Part shown: positions 24,997-37,500 of the stretch, piece after piece
Layout: every line of letters begins with the position of its first letter
Position numbering within the stretch: position 1 is the first letter of the stretch
Assembly: GCA_013399875.1 (NCBI GenBank)
Contig: VXAZ01007724.1
Coordinates: 62,001-126,000 of the forward strand
Direction: 5' to 3'
Origin: Gymnorhina tibicen
Taxonomy: Eukaryota; Chordata; Aves; Passeriformes; Artamidae
DNA: 64,000 bases
Made by a program: the position numbers and the translations under genes
Notes under the pieces: generated by a model
Database searches by the model: none
Told to the model about the DNA's origin: nothing
What the model saw: the letters and a program-made list of their open reading frames with translations, nothing else

Positions 24997-27237
24997 ACAT
25001 AAATCTTGACTATTTCTGCCCAAGTCTTTTCCAGAGGGATACAAGCCAGGAGCCTTTTCATCATCAAGCATACAGACAGTTACTGCTGGGAGCCTCAGAT
25101 CAGATCTGTCTGGATTCTTGTGCTGCAGAGGTCTTTGACAGCTTTTCACAGTAAGATGCACTTCACCTCATGTTCAAAACCCTACTATGTGCTTCAGTAT
25201 AGGTAACCCAGAAGGTCAGCCACCAGCAACAGGGTGAATTTTCATTATGCCTGGCCACAGGAGGTGATGGGAAGAGTTTTAAGAGAACAGTACCAAAGCC
25301 CGGATTTAACTGCTTAATTTTCTGTAAATAAGATACCTGAATTAGGTTTTCAAACACTGAAGACTTCCTCAGAAGAGAGACAGGAGTACATTTCTGTTTA
25401 ACTTCATTACTTATGTTGAGAGTTCACAGCAAAAAGAGTTTTAGTTTAGATATACAAGTTAAATATCTAAAATCAGAAATATAATCCCCATATCTCACTG
25501 CTTCTCTGCACAATGCTTTTTCTTTTCCTTCTTTATTGAAGTAATGAATAGACTTCCAAATATTAGAAAAATCAGAACAATTCAAGCACTGCAGACTCCC
25601 AGAGCTTAAACAAAGCTCTTAGACTGGTATTGACCAAAAGGTTAGCCTGTGAATCTTTCTGGGACCCAAGCTGATATAATTTTCATTTTTATCATCAGAT
25701 TCACAATTAGAAGAGCTCTTCGTGGTTTAGTATTTTGGGTTCTGAAAGAAAGCAAAATTAAAAAAGACTAATTTCCCTATGCATGTAAAAAATTGTATCA
25801 AGTTAAGTTTCAATTAAAACACTGATGATGTTTCTGATATTTTGCTTTTCTTGAAGGGTTGGTACAAGTTTAGACTTACGTTTGTATTCCCACAATATTG
25901 GAAATTGAAAGTAATTCTTGGTGTTTTGAGTTATATTTGAGTTATATTAACTCAAGAACCACAGGGTTTTGAGTCTTGAAACTATTGAATCTAAATTCAC
26001 CCTGATACTCGTTGTTTCACCTGAGATCTAGTTTTACAATGGTTACATTCTTTCTTTCTATGTTTGAAGCCAGATATGTAACTCTGGGAGTTCCTGATTT
26101 CCAAATCTGGTGAAAAAATGAAAGCATAAAGATAGGAGTGTAAAAGCAGGACACCTGTTGTCTACATTCACAAGATCAACTGTAAGAAAACCATTCTTAC
26201 AGGTCTCCTTTCAAATCTCTTCAGAAAATTCTAGTAGTGCTATGGAAAACTAGCACTATTTGGAGTATAAAACAACGTCTTTTTTTCAGTCAAAAGACTA
26301 AGAGAGATGGAAGTGTTTAAACAGTGTAAGCTGCATTCAATTAAAATAATATATACTGCAAAAGACAGCACACATCCTAATGTGGAGGCTTGCCTTTTCT
26401 TTCACTATGTATTTCCTCAGTGTAAATCAGTAAATTTGCTTTTATTACCATAAAATGGGTGCAAGAAATGCAGATACGATGTTTTAGAGAAAGTGTTAAA
26501 TCTTTACTGGGCCTTGGATTCTGTTCCACAAACATACAAAATCAGTGGTTTTGTTAATGATAACATTTGGCCAAATTACTCTTAAATAAGATCTGGCCTA
26601 ATGTTGATGCTCAGTTACTGGAAGAGAAAGTGTTAAGGAACCTTGTAAATCACAAACTGGTGGACAAAGAGATAACACCATGGTACCTCTGCCCTTTTAT
26701 TTTTTTAATTAGGCTTAGAAATTCATTCAGAGTTCACTGCCTGATGTCCATTACTGAAATAGACTCTATTAACAGTTTCCTCATCATTAATATAGTTGCT
26801 TCAGACAGAGTTGCAAAATTTGAAGAAAGTGTCATGTCAAAGTTCAACTTCCTGACTTTTTAATTTTTCTCCAGGGAAGAAATGGTGTGTGCCAGACTCT
26901 TATCAGGCTTGATTGATAAGAATCCCTTGGTCAGTGTACTGGGATGTTTTTGCTGGCACGTAGGCCAGTGGTTGTAGAAACAAGCATTTCTATGAATAGC
27001 AGGACTAATGAAGCCTGACTCGATTTAAATTTATGGTTCAAAGGATTTTCTTACACTTACAACAGGTCTCTTCTATAGAGTCTCTACCGTGTGTCACAAA
27101 ATGGCCTTATGCTCCAGTGTTATTCTTTGGTGAGTTGGGACAGATTATCTCCAGAGTAGGGAGATCTTAGCTCTCTTGGGGTACCCTCTTGTATCCAGGC
27201 ATACAGTTTGATAAAGGAATTTCTAACTCCATTTGTT

Positions 27238-27345
27238 CACTTGTCAAATTTGGGTAAAAATAATAATCTCAGATCTCTGATACCTGGCATGAAAGTTGTT
27301 GTGAGGCAGGGAAATATGCATAAACACGTCTAAAGCAAGGGGTAG
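27238..27345 (+). repeat. Probable MIR/CORE-SINE-like fragment
   Basis: TCACTTGTCAAATTTGGGTA then AAATAATAATCTC corresponds to the MIR segment TCATCTGTAAAATGGGGATAATAATA. Then, after an insertion of about 20 bases, GTTGTTGTGAGG, AAATATGCATAAACACG and TCTAAAGC match the MIR order GTTGTTGTGAGG, AAATGAGATAATGCATG, TAAAGCG. The match is on the plus strand and diverged. An L2-related tail is possible. Edges approximate. Confidence 0.5.
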
Positions 27346-30300
27346 GTCTCCCTGGACTTGCTTTCTTAGAGACTCCAGCTTTCATTACCTAGCAGTGACA
27401 AAGCCCCTAATGGCATGCAGAAAAATTAGCTTTCTAGAATAATCTTCAAACATTTCCCTACCAGCAAATTGAATTTTTAAAAATATGTAATACTTCACCT
27501 TTAAAATTTTCTTTTGAGGCCTTATTCAAAGATTTCTTGGAGCTGAACAAAGGAATAAAAAATCCTCCAAATCCCTAAATCAAAGTTTTTTGCACTGTTA
27601 AATGGATCCAGCAAGAAACTCATTAAGCTAAAATTAATACTAAACCTCATGTCTAACAATCAAAGATCTAGTTTCCTTATTGTGGCATTCAGAGAAAAAA
27701 CCAAATGTATTGAGTCTCCTGTATCTCATTTCTATTATGCTGCAAAATACTGATTTTCAGTTCAATAAAAAAATAGAACACATAGACACTGTTGTCAGGT
27801 CTCTCTAACTCAATTACAAATTTAACTAGAAATTTTTCAGTGTATACATCTTTAAGATTTCATTTGCAAGACACCCTCAGAGACAGAAAAAGTTAAGGAA
27901 TTGACAATTTTTCAACCAAATGTTCAGAGCTAGCTGTTGTTAGCTGTTCAGGCTGTTCTTCATTGTCGTTATGCCAGATCTCAGCTGCCAGATTTTTGTC
28001 CAAGCCATCCAGATATCTTACTATGCAAAACACAGAATCTGGTATCCTTATGGAGAATATTGCTTCACACTATAATTCCCATTCATTTCACCGCAAGACT
28101 TTATAATCCAGCTACTATTTGATATAAATGAATTGACTCCAGTTCTTTATCCCCAGTTTCTCATCTTCTCTATGAAATAAAAGTTGCAATTGAAAAAAAA
28201 GTTGCATCAACCATTTTAAAAACCATATATCTGACTAGACAGTATGATTGCTCTGACAGATTCTGTCCCTAAGTTGCAAAGAAAGCAAAGCAAACCACAC
28301 TAAAAAAACCCACAACCCCAACTGGTTTTGAAACAAAAGATGTAAACTTAGAACTGGAAATTCCGATTCCAATACAGGAGTATTTCCAACATTCCTCTGA
28401 CTAACTTGCTTTGAATGTTGTTATTATCCAAGTGTTCTCTGTAGAAGAAGCAATCCATTTAAATCCTTATTTCTTTAATTTTTTTTGATGTTCTGTTTGG
28501 GTTCTGTATTTTTTTTCCTTATAAGCAGTTCTCTGCGTGAATGTCAGCAATTATCCTTATTTCTTTAAGTAATAACTTTTACAACAGTAGACACAATTTC
28601 ACATCCTTAGCTCTCTTTTCTTTCGAAAGCTTCTCAGGCTTTCATTACAGGAGAGTGTGCAGACAGACTTTCTGAAGCAATTGAACTTAACATTTCATAA
28701 AAAATACTACATCCCAAAAGAAATGTTGCAAAACACAATCTTAAGTTTTATTGTGACAGGTCATAATAAAAACATTAGATTGGAGAATAAGAGGTTCACA
28801 CCACCATCTCTCTTCTACAGATGCAGTATAAGAAAACTGGTTTTTGAAATGCTAAGATATTTGGCCAAATAATATTTTTGGCAAAACTCTTTTGCACGTG
28901 CATAAAAGCTCTGCTTCCCATTCCATCCAATGAGTAGTCAAGAGCAGGAAAATATATCTCATTTAAATTTAAAATGCAGCCACTATATCTCAGTGTCCCT
29001 TAACCACTTTTGCCTCATAACAAAGGCTGTAAAGTTCAGGAATATAAATGTATCCTGAAATGGATTAACCACACTCATGAGGAAAAATCAGTAAATTACC
29101 ATGTCTTTCAGATGGAGGGTTTGGATTTTTTATGTGAGAAAAAGGGTACACAGGAAAAATGAGTGAGGGGAGAAACAACAGTTGGGTGGATTTCCCTACA
29201 ACTTTTATTTCCCCTTCTACATGATCTCCTAATGATCTCCTAATAAAGCAGGCTAAGTGTATCAGACTTATTCTTCTAATTGGAAACATTATTATTACTA
29301 CAAATAACGATGAAGAATTTTTTAGAATGCTAGAATTTATTTTAATCTCATTTGCTCAATAAAGTATTATGAAAATTGCACTTCCTTTCCCAAAAACATC
29401 TGACATAAATCTTAAGAATTATTTCATTTTTTATGTATTATGTCTGTTCTAATCTGTATTTCCTCAAGAGGGCTTAGAAAGCCAAATTCAACAAGAACTT
29501 TTTCTTTTATTACCACTAATAATTGCAAACTGTTGAGTAAATATTACTCTCTGCTATACAGTTCATTCACCTAACAGAATGTACTCTTACAAAATACTAA
29601 AATCCTCCAGTTTCATTCCAATATAAAATCTGGGATTATTTTACCAAATATTTCTGATTAGTGGAAATAGTTTGTTAGTTGTATCTGAAATAACTTCTCT
29701 GCTTGTTTAACTGCAATCTTTTTTGTCAGTGACACTGTAAATATGGAATGAAAGTGCTAAAATATAAAAGAAGAAAACAAGTATGTTTTCCCAGTTTTTT
29801 TTTAACTTTATGCTTGCTGAGTATGTATTATGCAAGACAAGTTAATTGGTCTTACCTTAACAGACAGTATGTGACAGATGAAAAGCCTGCATGATCAGGC
29901 TTTTTAAAATTTGCATCTTACCCAATTTTTTACTTGTGAGAGTGAACAACTACAGTTAGTTAAGGAAAGAGCCTTCTCCTGCTTTATCTTCCTGACTTCT
30001 AGTTTGGGGTCTCCTAGAGCTTTGAATTTCACCTAGAGTTTTATTTGAAAAAGTCACTGCTTAATCTCTCCTCCATGTATGTGTTTAGTACTTTTTCAAA
30101 CCAATTTAGACTAAGCTGCTTAGTGTGGAAACAAACTTTACAGATTTTTTTTTTATATGCTCATAAAGTATTCCTTATTGATCTTCTCTATGAGTTTGCC
30201 TTTTTTTATATCTAACAAATACTCCACATCCACCTTTCATGCTGAAGACACTTAGCCAGTGCAGGCTTTCCTCAAAGAAATGTTCATACAAATTTTATTA

Positions 30301-30383
30301 TTTTTGTTGCTACTTCCTTTTTCTGTGCAAAATTGCAATGAATACATATGAGCAGGGAACTGACATGAACATCATCAGTAAGA

Positions 30384-31195
30384 CAGAATCACAGAATCAT
30401 TAGAAGGGAATGAAGGGATCTCTGGAGATCATCTAATCCAATCCCCCTGCCAAGGCAGAGTAACCTAGGGCAAGTTACAACAGAATGTGTTCAGGTTGGT
30501 TTTGCATGTCTGTAGAGAGGGAGACTCCATGATCTCCCCGGGCAGCCTGTTCCAGTGCTCTGCTACCCTCAAAGTAAAGAAGTTCTTCCTCATGTTGAGG
30601 TGAAACTTCTTGTGTTTTAGTTTATGGCCGTTACTTCTTGTCCTGTCACTGGGCACCACTGAAAAGGATCTGGCACCATTCTCTTGGCACGTGCCTTTGA
30701 GATTTATATTTATGTGCTCTCAGACTTCTTGTCTGTACACTAAACAGGCCCAGCTCGCTCTCTCCTCATCAGAGAAATGCTTCAGATCCCTCATCATCTT
30801 TTGTGGCCCTTCACTGGACCCTCTCCAGTAGCTCCTTGTCTTTTTAATATTGAGGATCACAGAACTGGACACAGCACTCCAGATGTGGCCTCACTAGTGC
30901 TGAGAGGGGCAGGATCACCTCCCTTGACCTGCTGGTCACACTCTTCCCAATGCAGCCCAGGATACCATGGTTTTTCCTGACCACAATGACCTTCAACTGG
31001 ATTCCATTCTGCTCTCATGACCCTCTGAGCTCTGCATTCCAATAGTTCTTGATCCATCTCACTGTTCATTTATCTAACCCACATTTCCTGGCCTTACCTA
31101 TGAGGATGTTATGGGAGACAGTGTCCAAAGCCTTGCTGAAGTCAAGGTAGACAACATCCACTGCTCTCCTCTCATTGACCCATCCTGCCATGACA
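30384..31195 (-). mobile_element. CR1 LINE, internally deleted, retains RT motif
   Basis: The plus strand starts CAGAATCACAGAATCATTAG and reads as an inverted CR1: 3' UTR, the CACTGGGCACCACTGAAAAG segment, then ORF2. On the minus strand, 31102-31155 encodes VVYLDFSKALDTVSHNIL, the conserved LINE reverse transcriptase block with the Asp of the catalytic fold, followed by a CGLDK-like block. In a full CR1 this block lies much further from the 3' end; here it is about 720 bp away. The frame jumps from the segment after the RT block (about 31010-31060) to the HLECCVQF segment near the ORF2 C terminus (about 30860-30900), so a large part of ORF2 is missing. Several stops and frameshifts are present. 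It cannot encode a working protein. Confidence 0.93.
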
Positions 31196-31289
31196 CCCAT
31201 CCCAGCAGGCTGGACCTGGTTCCTGTGGCAGGACCCAGTGATTTAAAACCATGTCAAAACCCTCAGTTGTTTGAACAAGCAGAAATTAA

Positions 31290-31520
31290 ATGAAATGGGT
31301 GCTAAAATGAGAACTGAAACTGAAGAGGACCTGTGGACAAACTGAGACAAAATTACTGGAGCCGTCTACAAGCTGGACCTGAAACAAATCAGAGCAGAAA
31401 GATGGGAGATGCAAATGAGCTGGACGCAAAATAAAACTGAAGCCGAAATGAGTGGGAGCCATCCACAAACTGGAGCTGCCCATGAGCTGGACCCAAAACA
31501 AACGGGCTGAAACAACTGAC
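31290..31520. repeat. Degenerate direct repeat of unknown origin
   Basis: Imperfect repeats share the core ATGAGCTGGACSCAAAAYAAA: copies lie at about 31414-31434 and 31482-31502, spaced by 68 bp. A second repeated block, GGAGCCRTCYACAARCTGGA, occurs at 31358-31377 and 31454-31473 (96 bp apart), with a weaker copy GGACCTGTGGACAAACTGA before it. It abuts the 5'-truncated side of the CR1. It may be a decayed minisatellite or part of an LTR element; I do not recognise the family. Confidence 0.6.
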
Positions 31521-34500
31521 CTGAAGCTAACACCTTGATGCTCTAGTGGAACCCACTCTGAAGTCAGATGTGATCAGCATAAAGAAATGCTAGAGGTCAA
31601 TTGCTCCTTAAATGCTTTTTCTGTTCTGTGAGCATCATGCCAAAAGAAAGAAAATGAGCAAGTGGAAGAAGACAAGAAGCATAGACACTTGTATATCACA
31701 GGCTGGGTTTCTTCTTCCGTATTGGATGACGAGTAGGAAAGTTCAAGAGTGTTTGTAGAAAAAAGTCCTAAAAAATATTATTAATTGTCTTGAAGATGCT
31801 GTTAAGCCAGCGTAGCTGATGATTCTTGTGTTTGGTCTCTGGGGCCAGAATAAGCTACAGTCTTACAAGGTTTACCTCTTTGCAGGGCATCTATTTCTGA
31901 CCTTATAGAAAAATAGCCTATGATATTGATTCAGTAAATAGAAACACTTCATAAGAGCATACATTAAGGGATGTCTCATTTTCTCTGGGAAGTTTCTAAG
32001 TGACTGTTAAATGGTTGCTCAACTTTAAAGCTGACCTTGCTTTGAATGGGATTTGGAACAGACATCAAGGTAAATTATTTTGTGAGACTACTGGAGAAGA
32101 CAACTGTTCTGCCAAATCACCATTTACGAAATCAGTTTTCCAGCAATTCCCAAATAAGACAGGAAATTGTTAGTTTAGTTAAATGTTTCCCATAACTCAG
32201 CTCTTGAATTAGTCAGAGTGCATACATTTAGGAGACTGCGTCTGCACAGCTGTATGTGAGATAGAGAGGATTATCTTATGTTCCCTGTCCACTAAAACTT
32301 TTCTCTTAAATCTAGGTTGTTTGCATGGAGAAATAACCCAGCAGATATAGGGTGCAGAGTCCCTGCACCAGTGGACTGGGAATGTGTCTACACAAATCAA
32401 ATAAATGTGGGAAAGATCTTTCATATACAGTCTTGATATAAAGAGTTTAAAGCTTGATTTTCTTTCATTTCTGTTTGCAACTGTGTTTTTGGATTATAAC
32501 ATTTATACTCAGCTGTCCAATAAAGGCTAAAATGCAAGACACCCTTGAAGCTGTTCAGCACATTCTAGCTGCTGCTTCAACCTGTGACAAAACCTTTAAG
32601 GGGCACATAGAATATCATCAGACCAACATTACGTGTAAAAACCACAGAAAACTAAGACTGTCAAATAACTGCATGCAGACAGACTGTTTGACATAGTGAG
32701 AATAGCAACTATCTCAGGACAAAAGTTGCTAGAGGCTTTTGATTAGACAAAAAAAAAAAAAGAAAAAATAAAATAAAATCAAGAAAAACTGCCAGTGCAG
32801 ATTGAGAATGGAAGTGTTGATAAAAGTAATGTTATCAACAATGACTACATCTGTCAGGTGGGTACAGTAAAAATATATCAGTTCAATATACTGCAGGCAA
32901 CTTGAACTCTTTCTGCTCACATTGAAAAAGATGGGACACAAACCATTTAGTTTCTGAATATGGTAAGACAGTCATGCTAACATACCTTGCCTCTCAGCAA
33001 GATTGCCTTAGATTTAATGCCACCCTATATGGCTTTTGAAACTCACACAGAGTTTGTTCAGACATTTTTGTAATACAAAGTTTGGACATGTCCTTAATGC
33101 CTTTCTCGTGAGTAGACTTCAAAGCAAAAAGAGCAGTCCAAGCAAGGAGAGGGCCATGGTAAAACAATCAAAGGGAAGAAATAAGTAAGGAATGTAACAT
33201 TCTTGGTACATGGCAACAAAATACCAGACATAACACAGAGAAGGCTCTAATAGGATTACACTGAGATTCAGTTTCCAGTAGGGGAAAGAAACAATGGCAC
33301 AGAGGAAAGTGGACAGGTAGACACTATAGGTAGGCAGCAGGAGGAATACTTGCCCTCTTGCTGATGGTAAAGTGTCAGTTTACAAGGTCTGTGTGAGTAT
33401 TTTCATTAACATTTGGAAATTTCTTAAAAAATATTATTATAGGTGGTGAAATCACACATTCTTGAAAGCAATTTCTCTCAGACAGGGAGAAAGAGAGAAG
33501 ATATTCTCTTGGAATGTAAAACCTTGCTCTTATCCCTGGGTCCTGGCACAGCCCTGTATCAAGAGATGAGCAATATACATCTCTTATTTGTGTTTGCTCC
33601 TGGATAAGCCTTTGCTGTTGTACACACAGTAGGCCAGACATGATCTGGGAACAGGCCTGGTAGTGGTAATTTGGGACACTGTGTTTCTTGAGGTGAAAGA
33701 ATGAGTGTTGCCGCCAGGTAGAAAAAAATACCCAAAAAGATTGGCAAAAAGATTGGAGAATGTGATATAATTGGAATGACTGCTTAATGTTAGTCATAGT
33801 AGGAAAGGCCATTAAAGTCTACTTGTCCTGCTTGCAGCTGATGGGTACCAAAAGTACATCACAACATAACAGTTTGCTTGCTTGTGGAAATCTGTCAAAG
33901 GTCCTATCTGCCACAGAACACCGAAGCGGAGACTTCTAAGGAGTTTCCAGTAAAAGAGCTCAACTAGTCCTTCAGGACATAGTGTGATGAGTGGAACTTA
34001 ATCTGAAATTGGTGCTTTTCTACTTTGCTGCAATAAGAAGGCTCTAAAATTTAGAAGACATTCCAAGCTTATATTTGTTTTTAGGTTATTCTTTCCAAAA
34101 ACCGCAAAATAGCTTAGTAAATATGAAATTTTGAAATTTTCCCTGCCTTTCTCAGTTTAATAAATTTGAGAGAGTTTTCTCACTCTTGCCTTCTTACCTA
34201 TTCTATGCTGTACAATACATACCGTGAAGTCATTCTCCTATTCCATCTTATTATTTTTATTATGTCATTGCATCTAAGTCCCTTCTAAAAATTCAGATTA
34301 TAAGAAAATGTACAGATTTACTCAGGAAAACAACACAGAAGGAGCCTAATTGCATCTTAGCTCTTCCTACATTTAGAAATAACTTCATTACACCAGCCAA
34401 AATATAATATCATGCAGTTGAAAATTGAACTATGAGGAGTTTTATAAACATTATGAGGAAAAACATTGATAAAACAGGAAAGAGAGAAAGAGCAAGAAGA

Positions 34501-37500
34501 TTACTCAGAACATCTCCGAACTCTTGATTCCTCAAGTGGAGAGAAGAAAATTAGTTTAAGTTTGCAGCTTATAAGGGAACATAGGGGTATTTGGAAGACA
34601 GTGCCTTCAGAAAAATTAACAAAGAGCTACTGACAAAAGAATAAGCAAGCTTACATTTGTAGTGTCAATACTGTTGCCTGAACACATGTTCACTTAAGAG
34701 TAGCTAAGCCATGCTTTAGAGGTTTTACTCTCTACCCAATAAACAGAGAGGATCAGTGAATCCGTATTTATACTCTGTTGTTGATAAATCTTTTGAGCAA
34801 AACTAGGGTTTTGAATGAGACTTCCTTCTTTTTCCCCAGTTTAAATTGCATCACAAAAGTGAGCCTCCAGCTACCATTTCATATATTGCATAGATTTAAG
34901 TGTACCATAAAAATTTATCAAAACCTTTAAAAATAGTGTTTCAGCAGGACACTGTAGTTTAACTACTTGGTTTGAACTGCTGGGTGTAAAATTTTTCATT
35001 CTTTTATGCATCTATCTTTTCTGCTCCTACTAGTGCTATCCCTGTGCCTCTAAGCACTGCAAGACAAGGAAATTAATGATATTAATTACTTAATGATAAT
35101 ATTGATAATAACATTTTTTCTTATTTTTCCCCAGTCTTAGCATTATGACCAAATATTTCAAATTTGTCTATTTCTAGCTGATGACATCTTCTTTATAATT
35201 TTTCTTCACTGATATTCACCCTTACAAAGAAAGATAATCATCACAGCAGAGAAGCATCCTTTCTGCTTTCATTAAGTACATCTGAGAGGGCCCCTCTTTG
35301 AAATCCTTGGAGGAAAAACATCAGTGTTGCAAGGCAAAAAAAGCATCCTATATTTCAGAGAAGGCTTTCTTTGAGTTACTGGCTGTGCTTGTTCCAGATT
35401 AGTATGAAGAATAAATGAATGAGCATGTAATTTGTAAAATTTGGCAAGTATAGGCTTGTATATATCTATATGTAACGGAATGCTGCTTCTTTTTGTTAAT
35501 ATGTTTCATATACTGCTTAATATTTTACCAATAAAAATTACCAAAACCCACATTTTTCCTATGCACCAAAATATTTTTCATTAGTGAGATACAAAAATAA
35601 GATTTTCTGCAGTTATTGACGATTCAATTGAGTGATGCATGTCAGTATTGCAGTATTCTGTGCTAATATCATTGTACATCAAAATAACCCATTGACGTTC
35701 CTAGTAAATTAACTGAGAAATATGATTATATACATGTGTAGTCTCTTCCACTAAAAATCCTTGGTCTTCCTACCTTCTTCTGCAACTTCTTTCTCATGAT
35801 ATCCTCAGATTTCCAGCCTTAGCAGTGGAAGTATACAAAGAACCTTTTTTTTTAGACAAAACTTCATCCTTTTTTGATCTTGCAATGATCATATGATTTA
35901 CAAGGTTAAAAAAAGGAAGAAAACAACCATAACCAAAAAGACAAAACCCAAGAGAATAGCACCATTTTATATGTATAGTACGAGTAGTATAAGCACATTC
36001 ATTAATAAAAGGTGCCTTTTTAAAGATTCACTACCTATAATAACATAAAAGAACAACCAGAGATTCTGCACAGTTGATTTAAAAAATCATATGCACAGAA
36101 TTTCTGCTTGTAATTTTAGATTAAAATTTAAAACAAAACCAGGTTTGGTATAAATACATTATTTCTTTCAGCTCCAGACACGTCATCCTCAGCTACCAGG
36201 ATCACTTTTGAAGACAATAAATAGAAGAGGAAAATTATTATTTTCAGTGGTTGTTTTGTCATTGATTTCAGGTCTCAACAATTACCTCTTAAGCAGTGAC
36301 TAGTTGAGACAGAAGGCAGCTTTAATGTGTTCCCACTAGAGCATCGTTCTGTCTACTCTGTGATCCACCTCAGTTAAAGCAGACATCCTTACTCTTTTTC
36401 TTCTCACTCACAGATCAGCTGCCAAGACTTCACGATGCACGTATTTAGTGAAGACGTCTCTTTTCAGAACTTACAAAAGTATTAGAAATGGTTTCTTTGC
36501 CTTCTTGTACCGTATTAAAATTTTTTTCCATTGGTCTATCTCTCTTGAATTCAGAAGACTAATGCTGAGATAAAATAGACACAAAATTGGGAGTTCTGAC
36601 TAATTGCTTGTCAGAATTATTTGTAGCAGATGGACAGTTCTTGATTGTATAGTTCCACTTTAAAAGATGAATTGAGTTATCTGACATTTCCCCTAGTGGC
36701 TTTTTTGAGGAAATGTTTTACAAGCAAGATCATGTAGCACAATAAAGTTAAAACAGGAATTGCGGATGAACGATGGATTTGTCATGGTCCCAGGAGGTTA
36801 ATTTAGTTTCTATAAAAGCAAGAATCTAGCATAAGAAAGCACTTTCATATGAAGAAGCCTTTTTTCATATACTTTTAATTCCCTGAACTATGCCCTTATT
36901 TATCTAATGAGAGATGGCAGATAGAAGAAGCATCACCTACTCATAGCTACTTTTTTACAGTAGAGCCAATGGGGAAAGCCTACCTGGGGCTTCCAAATTC
37001 CAGTGGGAATTGCAAAATAATGAGCTGTCTTTTCTAGACAAGTTGAAAAATTAAGATTTAGACTCAACAGAGGAGTCTGAGAAAGTGAGTGATCTATATA
37101 GTCATTGACTGCAGAACAAATTCTGGTTTTTCCCCTGGTAGACTGTATTTGCTGCAGCTGACAAGGAGATGCAATCACCCAAGAAAACATGCTGTATATT
37201 TTATCAGTTGCAAAAATAATATGAAAAAAATAGCGTCTTAATAATTTTACTTTCCCTTAATTAAACTCATGCATTTTCACTGCTTTCTATTCCCCACTCC
37301 CAGGTAGTAGACCCCTAATCACTAAAGAGACTTCAAATTGAACTCTTTGCCACCAAATGGAATCTTCTGTGAGCCACTCAGGAAGGACCTGCAACACATC
37401 TGCTGAAAGGCTATCTCTGCTCCTTACAGACTGTGCAAAATACCATTTGACAGGAACATTCTGAAAGATCAATAAAGTGAAATCCAAACAGAGCTAAGAG

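Larger units (their letters stand above)
23851..30383. other. Gene-free AT-rich sequence, about 6.5 kb
   Basis: No supported gene. It contains a 111-codon frame at 24212-24547 rich in Ser and Cys with no domain, a T14 tract at 24983, a tandem pair of TTGAGTTATAT near 25925-25945, a MIR-like fragment at 27.24 kb and a short direct repeat ATGATCTCCTA near 29220-29243. Confidence 0.6.

Noticed and set aside
32749..32775. Poly-A tract as the tail of a processed pseudogene
   Set aside because: No recognisable gene-derived sequence upstream and no flanking direct repeats seen.
33375..33812. 145-codon minus-strand frame
   Set aside because: Overlaps another open frame in a different register, has no domain and is about as long as the longest chance frame expected.
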